A DNA stretch of 64,000 bases from Rosistilla ulvae. Its GTDB lineage: Bacteria; Planctomycetota; Planctomycetia; Pirellulales; Pirellulaceae. Both the position numbers and the translations under genes were made by a program. Positions 44,953 through 54,617 of this stretch are shown here, piece by piece. Each line of letters begins with the position of its first letter. Within the stretch, counting starts at the first letter, position 1. The DNA lies in the NCBI RefSeq assembly GCF_007741475.1, contig NZ_CP036261.1:5209798-5273797 (forward strand), written 5' to 3'. The notes beneath the pieces were generated by a model. It saw only the letters and a list, made by a program, of their open reading frames with translations. It did not search any database and was not told where the DNA came from.

Positions 44953-45633
44953 ATGACAGTCGAAACCAATGCAGGCCGCGTCTATCGCCATCTCCGCAGC
45001 AAGTTGCTGGCGGGGGAATTCGAACCGGGAACGCGGCTGTTGTATGGACCGATCGGCAAGGAATTAGGGATCAGCGCGACGCCGGTTCGCGAAGCGGTTG
45101 GGCAATTGGTCAACGAAGGGCTTGTCGATCTGGTGCCTCAGCTCGGCGCGATCGTTCGCAAGATCGACCGCGATGAATTGATCGAACTGTATGAGGTTCG
45201 CGAAGCGATCGAACCGTACGCTGCAGCTCGGGCAGCAGAGCGAGCGGCGACGAAGCAGTTGAATCAGATTAAGGCACAAGTCGACCGGATGCTCGCGTTG
45301 ACCGATCAACTGGCCAATTCCAGTTCCGAATTCGCCAACAAACGGATGACCGCCCAGTTTGAGAAAGCCGACTTTGCCTTCCACATGTTGATCATCGAAG
45401 CGACCGGCAACCAAGCGCTCGCGCGAACGGCGGTCCGTTCGCACGTGTTGACTCGCGTGTTCGGAATCCGCCGCCACCGCTACGATGTCGCCACGATGCG
45501 CAGCACCTGCGACGACCATCTCCAGATTCTGACGGCAATCCAAGCGGGCGATGTCAAAAAATCACGCTCTGCCTCGGCGACGCATATCAGCCGCGGGCTC
45601 AAAGCCTCACTCCAAGCAATCGACGAAAGTTAG
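44953..45633 (+). CDS. GntR family regulator with FCD domain
   Basis: Transcription factor of 226 residues. The N-terminal winged helix-turn-helix reads GRVYRHLRSKLLAGEFEPGTRL...IGKELGISATPVREAVGQL, a standard GntR signature, and the C-terminal FCD ligand-binding domain starts near DELIELYEVREAIEPYAAARAA and includes FHMLIIEATGN with its metal-ligand His. The ATG at 44953 is the only start giving a family-like N-terminus. It ends 3 bp before the SSS symporter gene, so it probably senses the transported substrate or a product of it. Confidence 0.9.
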   Translation: MTVETNAGRVYRHLRSKLLAGEFEPGTRLLYGPIGKELGISATPVREAVGQLVNEGLVDLVPQLGAIVRKIDRDELIELYEVREAIEPYAAARAAERAATKQLNQIKAQVDRMLALTDQLANSSSEFANKRMTAQFEKADFAFHMLIIEATGNQALARTAVRSHVLTRVFGIRRHRYDVATMRSTCDDHLQILTAIQAGDVKKSRSASATHISRGLKASLQAIDES

Positions 45634-45636
45634 ACC

Positions 45637-47280
45637 ATGCAAGCGCAATTCACGATCATCGATTGGTCGGTACTGATCCTCTATTTTGTCGGCGTGATCG
45701 GCATCGGACTCTACTTCTCCGGGAACAGCCGGTCGTCGGACAACTTCACCACCGGCGGCCGTTCGCTTCCCGGTTGGCTGTGCGGACTGTCGATCTTCGC
45801 GACCTTTTTGAGCAGCATCAGCTACCTGGCGTTGCCGGGCAAATCGTTTGTCGACAATTGGAATCCGTTTGTCTTCTCGCTAGCCCTGCCGCTCGCTGCG
45901 CTGGTCGCGGTACGGTACTTCGTTCCGTTATACCGTTCGACCGGCGAGGTCTCCGCCTACGCGCTGCTGGAACGTCGCTTCGGCGCCTGGGCGCGTGTCT
46001 ATGCCAGCGCGTTCTATCTGCTGTATCAGATCGCTCGGATCGGCGTGGTGATGTATCTGATGGCGCTGCCGATGGCGGTGATCTTCGGTTGGGACATCCG
46101 TTGGATTATCGTCTGCACCGGAATCGTCGTGACCGTCTACGCGTTCATCGGCGGGATCGTGGCGGTGATCTGGGCCGATGCGATCCAGGCGATCGTGCTG
46201 TTGGCCGGAGCGTTGATCGCCGTGGCGGTGATTTTGGTCGGTCTTCCCGAAGGTCCTGGGCAGGTCTTTCAAATCGCAAACGATTCCGAAAAGTTCTCCC
46301 TTGGCAGCAGCGAGATCTGGACTGTTTCGCAGCCAACGATTTGGATCGTGCTGCTGTTTGGACTGTTCGAAAACTTGAAGAACTTTGGTATCGATCAGAG
46401 CTACATCCAACGCTACATCGCGGCGAAGAGCGATCGCGATGCGGCTCGCAGTCTATGGATCAGCGCCGGACTGTACGTTCCGGTCAGCGCGTTGTTCTTC
46501 TTCATCGGGACATCTCTGTTCGCCTGGTACTCCAGCTATCCCGACGACCTCGACCAAGTCCGGCAGATCGTCGCTCGCCAGCTATTGATGCAGCAAGGCG
46601 TCGATCCGGAGTTCACCCTGTCGGCCGACAACGTCGAAATCTACTCGCCCAGCTATCAGGAACAGCTATCCACGACCGCGGCTTCGCTTACGCCGCGCGA
46701 TCTGGGTGACCGCGTCTTCCCGCACTTCATCTCGGCTCACCTGCCGCAGGGGCTCTCGGGACTGTTGATCGCCGCGGTCTTTGCTGCCGCGATGAGCACC
46801 GTCTCCACCTCGCTGAACTCTTCGGCGACGTTGGTGATGAGCGACTTCTACCAGCGATTTTTTCGCCCCGAAGCGACCGATCGGCAACGGATGCGGGTGC
46901 TGCACGTCGCGACCGTCGTCTGGGGCCTGATGGGGACGGGGATGGCGATCGCCCTGGTTCGGTTGACCGAAAGTGCGCTGGACGTCTGGTGGACGTTGTC
47001 GAGCGTTTTGGGAAGCGGGATCGTGGGACTGTTCTTACTCGGGCTGATCAGCCAACGAGCGAACAGTCGAGCCGCGATCACAGCGGTCGGCAGCGGTTCG
47101 CTTGTGATCGCGTGGATGGTGCTGTCGACAAGCGGTCTGTGGCCGGAGGAGCTGGCCGAATTACAGAGCCCGTTTCACCAGTTCTTGGTGATCGTTGTGG
47201 GAACGGTAAGCATCGTTGTGATCGGATGCATTGCCGGGCTGGCGACGAGCGGCATGCGGCCGCCGGCGAAGGATGCTTAA
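45637..47280 (+). CDS. Sodium:solute symporter (SSS family)
   Basis: Polytopic membrane transporter of 547 residues with about 13 helices, matching the sodium/solute symporter family: the first helix WSVLILYFVGVIGIGLYFS, then SDNFTTGGRSLPGWLCGLSIFATFLSS, and AAVFAAAMSTVSTSLNSSATLVMSDFY in the helix 8 region with the Na-site Ser residues. The substrate is probably a sugar, sugar acid or similar organic solute. It is cotranscribed with the GntR gene (3-bp gap) and its TAA overlaps that of the convergent phosphoesterase gene. The divergent sugar isomerase-like gene supports a carbohydrate role. Confidence 0.9.
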   Translation: MQAQFTIIDWSVLILYFVGVIGIGLYFSGNSRSSDNFTTGGRSLPGWLCGLSIFATFLSSISYLALPGKSFVDNWNPFVFSLALPLAALVAVRYFVPLYRSTGEVSAYALLERRFGAWARVYASAFYLLYQIARIGVVMYLMALPMAVIFGWDIRWIIVCTGIVVTVYAFIGGIVAVIWADAIQAIVLLAGALIAVAVILVGLPEGPGQVFQIANDSEKFSLGSSEIWTVSQPTIWIVLLFGLFENLKNFGIDQSYIQRYIAAKSDRDAARSLWISAGLYVPVSALFFFIGTSLFAWYSSYPDDLDQVRQIVARQLLMQQGVDPEFTLSADNVEIYSPSYQEQLSTTAASLTPRDLGDRVFPHFISAHLPQGLSGLLIAAVFAAAMSTVSTSLNSSATLVMSDFYQRFFRPEATDRQRMRVLHVATVVWGLMGTGMAIALVRLTESALDVWWTLSSVLGSGIVGLFLLGLISQRANSRAAITAVGSGSLVIAWMVLSTSGLWPEELAELQSPFHQFLVIVVGTVSIVVIGCIAGLATSGMRPPAKDA

Positions 47281-48026
47281 CGGCCCTCGCGGAGCCGATA
47301 GCCAAGGAAGTTATCGAGGTCGGCTTCGGCTTCGATCATCCGAACCGTCTTTTCGATGTCGTATTCGACGCGGCGGAATTCCAGCCGATGATCTTCGACG
47401 ATCACGTAACAGCTGCGCGGATCGCCATCTCGCGGTTGCCCAACGCTACCGACATTGACCATCGCCTTCTTCCCCGACAGTTCGTAAACGTGACCGGTTT
47501 CATCGGGGCGAACGAATTGATTCTCGTGCGTGAAGACCCCCGGGACGTGGGTGTGCCCCTGGAAGCAGACCTCGGGAACCATCGAGAAGATCTTTTCCAT
47601 CTTGCGAGGATTGTAGGTGTCCTCGGGAAAGACGTATTCGGTCGTTGGTCCCCGCGCCGAACCGTGGACATATAACATGCCGCCGCGGCGATAGGTCCGC
47701 GGCAGATTGCACAGCAGATCCAAACGGCGGCGGCTGGCCTCTTTGTCGGTGCCGTTTTCCAGCTGGCGCCGGGTCCAGAAGATCGCTTGTTCGGCGGCGG
47801 CGTTGAAACCTTCGGGATCGAACAGCGCGCTGAGATCGTGATTGCCGAGAATCGTGAATTCGAATCCCGCCACGACGTCCAAGCACTCACATGGTTGCGG
47901 ACCGTAGCCCACCACATCTCCAAGACAGGCGATGGAGTCGACGTTTTGCTCGGCGATGTCGGCGAGCACGGCTTGAAGCGCGACAAGGTTTCCGTGGATG
48001 TCGCTAACGATCGCCTGACGCGGCAT
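47277..48026 (-). CDS. Calcineurin-like metallophosphoesterase, copy 1
   Basis: Protein of 249 residues with the metallophosphoesterase motifs in order: SDIHGN (D-x-H), GDVVGYGPQP (GDxxGYG), LGNHD (GNHD), and the late GHTHVPG (GHxH). The family, YfcE-like or ApaH-like, acts on phosphodiesters or nucleotides; here the substrate is not known. It has a close paralog immediately upstream on the same strand, with which it shares motif spacing and C-terminal sequence (IEFRRVEYDIEKT), so the pair arose by tandem duplication. Soluble, no signal peptide. Confidence 0.88.
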   Translation of the reverse strand: MPRQAIVSDIHGNLVALQAVLADIAEQNVDSIACLGDVVGYGPQPCECLDVVAGFEFTILGNHDLSALFDPEGFNAAAEQAIFWTRRQLENGTDKEASRRRLDLLCNLPRTYRRGGMLYVHGSARGPTTEYVFPEDTYNPRKMEKIFSMVPEVCFQGHTHVPGVFTHENQFVRPDETGHVYELSGKKAMVNVGSVGQPRDGDPRSCYVIVEDHRLEFRRVEYDIEKTVRMIEAEADLDNFLGYRLREGR

Positions 48027-48146
48027 GGAGTATTCCTAGTTTCAATCAGCCGCGACGGCGGCTGGTGTTGCAGCAGGGGGCTAGCCCCGGCAGATTATTC
48101 AAATCGAGCATCGGCTGGAGTCTCGCAGTTCCAAGCCGTGTCGTCT

Positions 48147-48899
48147 TTACCGCCCCAGTTTAATACGATCACCCAACATGTTGGCAAGATCGGGTTCGTC
48201 GTAAATTTTCTGAGCCGTTTTTTCGACGTCGTATTCGATCCGCCGAAACTCGATCTTCATCGATTCGTCGTCCAAGACGACGTAGCAGGAGCGGCGATCT
48301 TCATCGCGCGGCTGTCCAACGCTGCCCACGTTGACCATCATCTTCTCGGGACCCAGCTGGTATTCGTAATTGCATTCCTCGGGCGTCAGGAACTCACACT
48401 GCGTCGTGAACACACCTGGAAGGTGGGTGTGGCCTTGGAAGCTGTAATGTTCGATACGAGCGAACAAGATTTCCATCTTCCGCTGATCGTAGACATATTC
48501 GGGGAAGACGTATTCGTTGGTTGGATCGCGGCTGCTGCCGTGGACGAACATAAACGGTTCGGCTTTGTGTAGACGGGGCAGGGTGCCAAGAAAATCCCAG
48601 CGGCGATTCGATTCGCTGGCCGGGCCGCTGTCCAATTTGTCGCGCGTCCAATAAATCGCTTGCAGGGCGACGGGATTGAAGCCATCGGGATCGAACAGCG
48701 CCGCCTGATCGTGGTTGCCCAGGATCGTAATGGCACAGCGTTTCATCACGAGATCCAGGCATTCGCATGGATTGGGACCGTAGCCGATAATGTCCCCTAA
48801 ACAGACAATTTCGCTGATGTCTTGCGAATCGATATCGGCAAGGACAGCGCGCAGGGCTTCCAGATTTCCATGGATATCGCTAATCAGAGCTCGCTTCAC
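48147..48899 (-). CDS. Calcineurin-like metallophosphoesterase, copy 2
   Basis: Paralog of the downstream gene, 250 residues, with the same motif set: [35 protein letters not shown]. The C-terminus [19 protein letters not shown] is nearly that of copy 1. All metal-binding residues are kept in both copies, so neither is obviously dead. The pair is 120 bp apart, with a small GC-rich palindrome (GGGGCTAGCCCC) between. Divergent from tsaB. Different substrates or expression may explain retention of both. Confidence 0.88.
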   Translation of the reverse strand: MKRALISDIHGNLEALRAVLADIDSQDISEIVCLGDIIGYGPNPCECLDLVMKRCAITILGNHDQAALFDPDGFNPVALQAIYWTRDKLDSGPASESNRRWDFLGTLPRLHKAEPFMFVHGSSRDPTNEYVFPEYVYDQRKMEILFARIEHYSFQGHTHLPGVFTTQCEFLTPEECNYEYQLGPEKMMVNVGSVGQPRDEDRRSCYVVLDDESMKIEFRRIEYDVEKTAQKIYDEPDLANMLGDRIKLGR

Positions 48900-49047
48900 G
48901 CTAATGCACCTCGTGGATGGAACGCTTGTTCAAGGGGAAACTATAGCCCGTCGTTGTAGAGAGTTCCACCACATGCTATTCCTCTTGTCCCTCGTTACGG
49001 GAAACAAGCTATTGTAAATTCTACGTTTTTCCGGGCACAATCCCACA

Positions 49048-49842
49048 ATGATCTGGCATTTGGCAATTGAAACAAGCGGGCGTGAAGCCTCGATCGCCTT
49101 GTTACAAGGCAATCACCTGGTCCGCGAACTGAATTTGACGGTCGAGCAGCGCACAACGGCCAGCTTTGCCCCCGCGATTCAGACCTTACTGCAGTCGATT
49201 CCGGCCGGCGATCCGCCGCTGGGCCTGGTCAGTGTCTCGGTGGGACCGGGATCGTTCACCGGGCTGCGGATCGGAGTGACCGCGGCAAAAACGCTCTGTT
49301 TTGCTTTGAAAGCCGACCTTGTCGCCGTCGATTCGCTGGCGATCATCTGCCAGCAGCAGCGGGAAGCTTGGCTGGCGAACCCCGAGCAATTCCCCGCGGC
49401 GGCGCGACGGATCGCCGTCTGCACCAACGCTTATCGTGGCCAGTTGTTCATCCGCACCGAGCCCCTGGACGCACAAATCGACCCGGCCGATACCGCGACT
49501 GAAATTGTCGACCGAAGCCGATGGGATGATTTACAGGCGGCGATGGACATTTACGCGGTAGGACGCCGCGTTGCGGAACCGCTGCCGAATCGGGACGCTT
49601 CGGCAACGGAACCTTCCGCCGCCAGCGAGGTCGAATATGGGACGACCTTTGATGGCTGGCCGCGGCCGATGGCGGCGACGCTTGGACGGCTCGCTTGGAA
49701 GATGTATCAATCAGGCAAGCGGGACGATTACTGGTCGTTGGTGCCGCGTTACCTTCGTAAGAGTGCTGCCGAAGAAATGGCGGACGAAAAAGACAATCGC
49801 CAAAATTCGGCTGGCACGTATTCGCAAGCAAAGAAAATTTGA
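49048..49842 (+). CDS. tsaB: tRNA threonylcarbamoyladenosine biosynthesis protein TsaB
   Basis: Component of the t6A37 tRNA modification machinery, partner of TsaD and TsaE; 264 residues. The ASKHA-type N-terminus LAIETSGREASIALL and the conserved VGPGSFTGLRIGVTAAKTL (about 67-85) identify the family. The C-terminal extension of about 100 residues beyond the core is longer than in E. coli TsaB (231 residues) and looks loosely structured. No other t6A gene is adjacent. The NagB/PIG-L gene follows 48 bp after the stop and might be cotranscribed. Confidence 0.9.
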   Translation: MIWHLAIETSGREASIALLQGNHLVRELNLTVEQRTTASFAPAIQTLLQSIPAGDPPLGLVSVSVGPGSFTGLRIGVTAAKTLCFALKADLVAVDSLAIICQQQREAWLANPEQFPAAARRIAVCTNAYRGQLFIRTEPLDAQIDPADTATEIVDRSRWDDLQAAMDIYAVGRRVAEPLPNRDASATEPSAASEVEYGTTFDGWPRPMAATLGRLAWKMYQSGKRDDYWSLVPRYLRKSAAEEMADEKDNRQNSAGTYSQAKKI

Positions 49843-49890
49843 CACAATTGATGCGGCTCGATTGTCCCCTTTCCACCCAAGGCCGATCCC

Positions 49891-51792
49891 TTGCTCGCAT
49901 CCAGCTCCAGTTCTACCGCTCCCGACCACAGCCGCTTTGTCGACGGAACCGCCGTCACCACGCTCGCCTTTGATCGCAGTGGCGATCTCGCCGCGTACGC
50001 CGCCGCCGCGATCGCTGAATCGATTCAATCGCACAATCAAGCTGGCAAGCAGACCGTCTTGGGATTGGTGACCGGTTCGACCCCCACAGGCACGTACCGC
50101 GAATTGATCCGGTTGCACCGCGAGCAAAAGCTCGACTTCTCCAACGTCAAGATCTATCTGTTGGGCGAATACATCGGGCTGAATCCCGAGAGTCCGCAGA
50201 GCCATCTGACTTCGATTCGCCACTATCTGACCGACCACGTTAACATCCCCGCGGAAAACGTGTTGGTCCCCGACACGACCGTCAGCGTCGACCGGATCGA
50301 ATCGGTCTGCAACGCTTACGAACAAGCGATTCAGGACGACGGCGGATTGGACATCGTCGTCTGTGGCATCGGTCGCAACGGGCACGTCGTGTTCAACGAG
50401 CCTTTCAGCATTCGCAACAGCCATACGCGGATGTGTACGCTCGATCCGGTCACCCGCCGTGCCGCCGCGAGCGACTTCTTCGGCGAGGAGTACGTTCCGA
50501 CCCACGCCGTCACCGCTGGCTTGGAAACGATCCTCAACGCTCGCAAGATCCTTTGCCTGGCGTTGGGAGAACACAAGGCCGGGCTGGTCCGCGAAGCGTT
50601 TGAAGGGGGAATCACCGATCGCGTTCCCGCCAGCTTCCTGCAAGAACATCCCAACCTCGAACTGTTGCTGGACCAACCCGCCGCGGGGATGCTGACCGGC
50701 ATCGCGACCCCGTGGTTGTTGGGCAATATGTCGTGGGACGAACCGATGATCAAACGGGCGGTCCTGTGGCTCAGCGAAGTCGCCGGCAAGGCGCTGCTAA
50801 AACTGGACGACAACGATTTCCGCGTCAACGACCTGCATCAACTGCTGCGTCACTACGGTCCCGCCGAACGATTGGCTCATCGCGTCTTTCGGATGATGAT
50901 GGACACGATCGATTACCATCCGGCAGGTCGCGACGATCAGGTCTGCTTGTGCTTCAGCCCCCATCCCGACGACGACGTGATCAGCATGGGCGGCACTTTG
51001 ATCCGCTTGGTCGAAGACGGCCATCAGACGCATGTCGCTTATATGACCAGCGGCAACATCGCCGTCTTCGATCACGACGCGCTCCGCGTCGCCGATCTGG
51101 TGACCGAATACAACCGGCTGTTCAACATCGATCTTGATCGGTCGGCGGAAGTTGAAAAACAGGTCCGCCGCGGTCTCGATTCCAAGCAACCGGGGCAGCC
51201 CGATTGCGAGGAGATCCAGCGAATCAAAGGCCTGATCCGGTGGAGCGAAGCTCGTGCGGCGGCTGTCAAAGCGGGCTGCCAAGAAGAGAACTTGCACTTC
51301 TTGGACCTCCCCTTCTACCGCACCGGAACGGTCACCAAAAATCCGGTCGGCGAAGACGACGTGCAGATCATTTACGATCTGTTGCTGAAAGTGAAACCAC
51401 ACGTCGTCTTTGTCGCTGGCGATCTGGCCGACCCTCACGGCACGCACCGCGTTTGCGCCGAAGCGATCTTCCTGGCGTTGGGACGATTGAAGGAAAAGAA
51501 TCAACCGGTTCCCGAAGTGCTGCTGTACCGCGGGGCTTGGCAGGAATACGCGTTGCACGAGATCGAGATCGCGGTACCGTTGAGTCCCGACGATTTGGAG
51601 CTGAAGCGCAAAGCGATCTTCATGCACGAGAGCCAGAAGGACGAAGCCTTGTTCCCCGGCAGCGATCCACGCGAATTCTGGCAGCGTGCCGAGGACCGCA
51701 ACCGCGGCACCGCCGACGCTTACAACCAATGTGGGCTGCCAGAATATTACGCGTTGGAAGCCTTCACGCGCTGGAACGGCGAACCGATCTAA
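49891..51792 (+). CDS. nagB: Glucosamine-6-phosphate deaminase fused to PIG-L/LmbE deacetylase
   Basis: Fusion protein of 633 residues. The N-terminal NagB domain (about 1-290) converts glucosamine-6-phosphate to fructose-6-phosphate and ammonia; it shows VTGSTPTGTYRELIRLH, the ring-opening site IVVCGIGRNGHVVFNEP and KILCLALGEHKAG. The C-terminal half (about 345-633) is a PIG-L/LmbE-like deacetylase with the zinc motif SPHPDDDVISMGGT and the later DPHGTHRVCAEA. Such fusions occur in Bacteroidetes and planctomycetes and may combine deacetylation with deamination of amino sugars. The start is the TTG at 49891 with AAGG before it; no ATG fits. Convergent with the RND gene (4-bp overlap). Confidence 0.88.
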   Translation: MLASSSSSTAPDHSRFVDGTAVTTLAFDRSGDLAAYAAAAIAESIQSHNQAGKQTVLGLVTGSTPTGTYRELIRLHREQKLDFSNVKIYLLGEYIGLNPESPQSHLTSIRHYLTDHVNIPAENVLVPDTTVSVDRIESVCNAYEQAIQDDGGLDIVVCGIGRNGHVVFNEPFSIRNSHTRMCTLDPVTRRAAASDFFGEEYVPTHAVTAGLETILNARKILCLALGEHKAGLVREAFEGGITDRVPASFLQEHPNLELLLDQPAAGMLTGIATPWLLGNMSWDEPMIKRAVLWLSEVAGKALLKLDDNDFRVNDLHQLLRHYGPAERLAHRVFRMMMDTIDYHPAGRDDQVCLCFSPHPDDDVISMGGTLIRLVEDGHQTHVAYMTSGNIAVFDHDALRVADLVTEYNRLFNIDLDRSAEVEKQVRRGLDSKQPGQPDCEEIQRIKGLIRWSEARAAAVKAGCQEENLHFLDLPFYRTGTVTKNPVGEDDVQIIYDLLLKVKPHVVFVAGDLADPHGTHRVCAEAIFLALGRLKEKNQPVPEVLLYRGAWQEYALHEIEIAVPLSPDDLELKRKAIFMHESQKDEALFPGSDPREFWQRAEDRNRGTADAYNQCGLPEYYALEAFTRWNGEPI

Positions 51793-54044
51793 CGCGTTGG
51801 CACCATCGCGCGGCGAGGCCAGCGAAGCGGAGCCCGCTTGCGAAATGCAACCATCAGCAGCGCAGGCAACAGAATCAGATCGCCGATCAACGCGGCGATC
51901 ATCGTGATGCAACAGAGGGCTGAGAACAACTTGATCGCGGGCATTGGATTCAACAGCATCGATCCAAATCCAGCGACCAAGATCCCAGTCGTCAGCAGCA
52001 GCGCTGGCCCGACGCGGAGCATCGTGATGCGAACCGATTCGGCGACCGATCGTGTCGGTCTGCGATCCTGTTGAAAGTGCGTGATCACATGGATCGTGTC
52101 GTCGACCGCCAGGCCAAGGCACAGCGAAAAGGTCAGCGCCGAAGTGATCTGCAGCGGATAGCCCAAGATCGATAATCCGGCGGCGGTGATCAACAGCGGC
52201 AACATGTTGGGGATGAAGCTGATCAGTCCAATCAACAGCGATCGAAACTGGATCGACATCACTGCGAAGATCAAGACGCTGGCCGCCGATAGGCTGCGAG
52301 CCAAGTCGCCGATTACAGCTCGCATGTTTTGCGCCGCAGCGACGACGGTGCCGGTGACTTCGATTTCGAAATCGGGATGTGTTGCCATGATCGGTTGCAG
52401 TTCGGCATCCAACCGCAACAGACGCTCCTCCAACGCGATCGCTCCATCGTTGGGAACCCGCGTGCTGACTAACATCTGCCGCTGAACCGGGTTAAAAATT
52501 CGATCGACAGCGCCACGACGTCCTTCGATGAATTGATACTTCTCCTCCCATGAGCGCCCCGGGAATCCGGCCAACGTGTTGTAGATCGACGCTGGCGGGG
52601 CGAAGCCCGCCGTGGTCTTCACGGCTTTGGAAACCCGCCCGGCAACGACGTTGATCTCCGACGCCGGGAACGACAACGTCTCGGGCCAGCGGATGATGAT
52701 CAGAACCGGCAGGGCGCCGCCAAGCTCCGCATCGGCAAGCCGCAGCGCCTCGTTAGTCTCATCCGCCTCGGGGATCGCTTCGGTCCAGCGGATGTCGACT
52801 TTCTGATCGATGGCAAACGGCAACATCGCAAAAAAGGCAACGATTCCCAGCAGCGAAACGCGGATCGGAACCCGCAGCGGCATCCGCGAAACTCCCGCCA
52901 TCATCCCTTCCATCCACGGGACGCTGCTCCCGCGGCGGCTGTGCAAATGCGATTCGGGCAGGAAGCGAATCGCCAACGGCAGCACGCAAAGATCGGCGAT
53001 CAAGGCCGCCGCTGCGCCGATCCCGGCCCATAAACCAAACTCAGCGACCGCATCCAACCGCGACAATCGCAGCGAACCAAAACCGATCATCGTCGTCAGC
53101 GAAGTCAATAGACACGCCGGGCCGACTCGCAACAACGACGCATAGATCGCGCGGCGTCGCGTATGCCCGGCCGCCAAGCGTCGATTCGCTGCCAACAGCA
53201 GATGGATCGCGTCGGTCAGGCCGATCACGAAGATCAGCGAAGGGAGCGAACTTGTCAGACCGCCAACGGCGACTCCGCACCAGCCCATCAAGCCAAACGT
53301 CCAGATCGATCCGAGCGTCGGCCCCAACATGCAGACGCCAACCGGAGCCAGGCCACGGAACAGCAGCAGCGACGCGGTCATGCCGGCGATCATGGCAAAG
53401 GCCGATCCGTAAAACAGCGATCCTTGGATCGAAGACAACACGCCGTCGCGAATCGCCGGATGCCCCGCTTTCCAAACGCGCAGACCGCTGTCGGTTTCAA
53501 AGCCTTCGATCACGGTGTCGATCGGTGCGATCGCCGATCCGATCTGCGACTGCGTTAGATCGCTTCCTTTTAACAGCACCCAGAAGACCATCAGTTCGCC
53601 GCTGTCGCTGATCAATTGACCCGCGGCCGACGGATGCGATGTCAGGTCGTGGCGAATCTTTTCCGCGTCCCAGCCCGGCGGAATCGCTTCGGGCAGCACC
53701 GGCAACATCGCGCTGCCGCGGCGCAAATCGAAGACGCTTGCGACTCCGGCGACATCTTCAAGCGATTGCAATTGATCGCGAAGGCCGCGCAAGCGATCGA
53801 TCGATCGCGGTTCTAACAGACGATCCCCTTCGATCATCAACAACAGATCGTTGTCATCGGGACCGAAGACCTCGTGCAGATCGCTCAGCTGATGACTGGA
53901 GCGGTCGTTGGACGAAAAGACAGCGTTGGGCGAGGTGTCGAAGCGAAGTCGCAGCAGGCCCATGCCACAGCCGACGGTCACCGCCAGCACGATGCACAAG
54001 AAGAGGATCGGCTGACCGACAGTCAATCGCGCCCAGATTCGCAT
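51789..54044 (-). CDS. RND-superfamily exporter (MMPL/SSD type)
   Basis: Inner membrane protein of 751 residues with two sets of about six transmembrane helices, each after one N-terminal helix and a large periplasmic domain, as in the hydrophobe/amphiphile and MMPL branches of RND pumps. The first set includes LPSLIFVIGLTDAIHLLLAANRRL and the second ALTFSLCLGLAVDDTIHVITHFQQD, both with the conserved Asp of the helix-4 proton path. No membrane fusion or outer membrane partner is adjacent. The substrate may be lipid-like. It converges on the NagB/PIG-L gene with a 4-bp overlap. Confidence 0.85.
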   Translation of the reverse strand: MRIWARLTVGQPILFLCIVLAVTVGCGMGLLRLRFDTSPNAVFSSNDRSSHQLSDLHEVFGPDDNDLLLMIEGDRLLEPRSIDRLRGLRDQLQSLEDVAGVASVFDLRRGSAMLPVLPEAIPPGWDAEKIRHDLTSHPSAAGQLISDSGELMVFWVLLKGSDLTQSQIGSAIAPIDTVIEGFETDSGLRVWKAGHPAIRDGVLSSIQGSLFYGSAFAMIAGMTASLLLFRGLAPVGVCMLGPTLGSIWTFGLMGWCGVAVGGLTSSLPSLIFVIGLTDAIHLLLAANRRLAAGHTRRRAIYASLLRVGPACLLTSLTTMIGFGSLRLSRLDAVAEFGLWAGIGAAAALIADLCVLPLAIRFLPESHLHSRRGSSVPWMEGMMAGVSRMPLRVPIRVSLLGIVAFFAMLPFAIDQKVDIRWTEAIPEADETNEALRLADAELGGALPVLIIIRWPETLSFPASEINVVAGRVSKAVKTTAGFAPPASIYNTLAGFPGRSWEEKYQFIEGRRGAVDRIFNPVQRQMLVSTRVPNDGAIALEERLLRLDAELQPIMATHPDFEIEVTGTVVAAAQNMRAVIGDLARSLSAASVLIFAVMSIQFRSLLIGLISFIPNMLPLLITAAGLSILGYPLQITSALTFSLCLGLAVDDTIHVITHFQQDRRPTRSVAESVRITMLRVGPALLLTTGILVAGFGSMLLNPMPAIKLFSALCCITMIAALIGDLILLPALLMVAFRKRAPLRWPRRAMVPTR

Positions 54045-54091
54045 CCGTCGTGTTCTCCCTAACCGACTTCAAGCTTCGCCAAACGCAGGTG

Positions 54092-54484
54092 CTACAGGTC
54101 GGTTTGGTGGCGAGATTCGGGAGTCGAGACATCCAGAGAACCATCCGAACCGCGGTCGACTCGCACCCTCGGCGTGTCGACTTCGACGTCGCCATCGTGA
54201 TTCGCTTTGACCTTCACGTTAGGCGTCTTCACATCGACGCCGCGTCCCGATTCGTGATTGACTTCGACGTCACCGGCTTTTACGTCGACACGCTGCCCCG
54301 GTTTCACGTTGACATCGACGCCCGGCGCATCGACCTGAACGCCGTTCTCCGCATCGTAAGAGAAACCACCTCCAGGCCATTTGATATCGATGCCATCGGA
54401 TTTCTCCGACTTTTGCGACGACTGGTCATCGCAACCGGTAAGCAAAACAGCGAGACCGATCAATGCGACAGAGAAAGCTTTCAT
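54092..54484 (-). CDS. Lipoprotein with repetitive beta-type sequence
   Basis: Exported lipoprotein of 130 residues. Signal peptide and lipobox: AFSVALIGLAVLLTGC. The mature part is highly repetitive in pattern, with DV/VDV at regular intervals and alternating V-x-V runs (DAPGVDVNVKPGQRVDVKAG, VEVNHESGRGVDVKTP), suggesting a beta-solenoid or extended beta sheet, rich in acidic residues. No known domain. The ATG at 54484 is the only start that gives the signal peptide. It is upstream of, and codirectional with, the RND gene (47-bp gap) and may be its partner or only a neighbour. Confidence 0.72.
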   Translation of the reverse strand: MKAFSVALIGLAVLLTGCDDQSSQKSEKSDGIDIKWPGGGFSYDAENGVQVDAPGVDVNVKPGQRVDVKAGDVEVNHESGRGVDVKTPNVKVKANHDGDVEVDTPRVRVDRGSDGSLDVSTPESRHQTDL

Positions 54485-54617
54485 GGCAGTTGCCGAATGG
54501 GAGGTGAATGGGCGTAAACGTAAATTAGCCGACGAATTCAACGTACCGGATTGGGGTGCGGCTGAACAGATCGGATCAGCCCAGGATCGCAGCCCCAATC
54601 ACCCCGCAACGCTCGCT

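Noticed and set aside
48077-48088. GGGGCTAGCCCC palindrome between the phosphoesterase genes
   Set aside because: Short and GC-rich, likely by chance; no T-run or second site.
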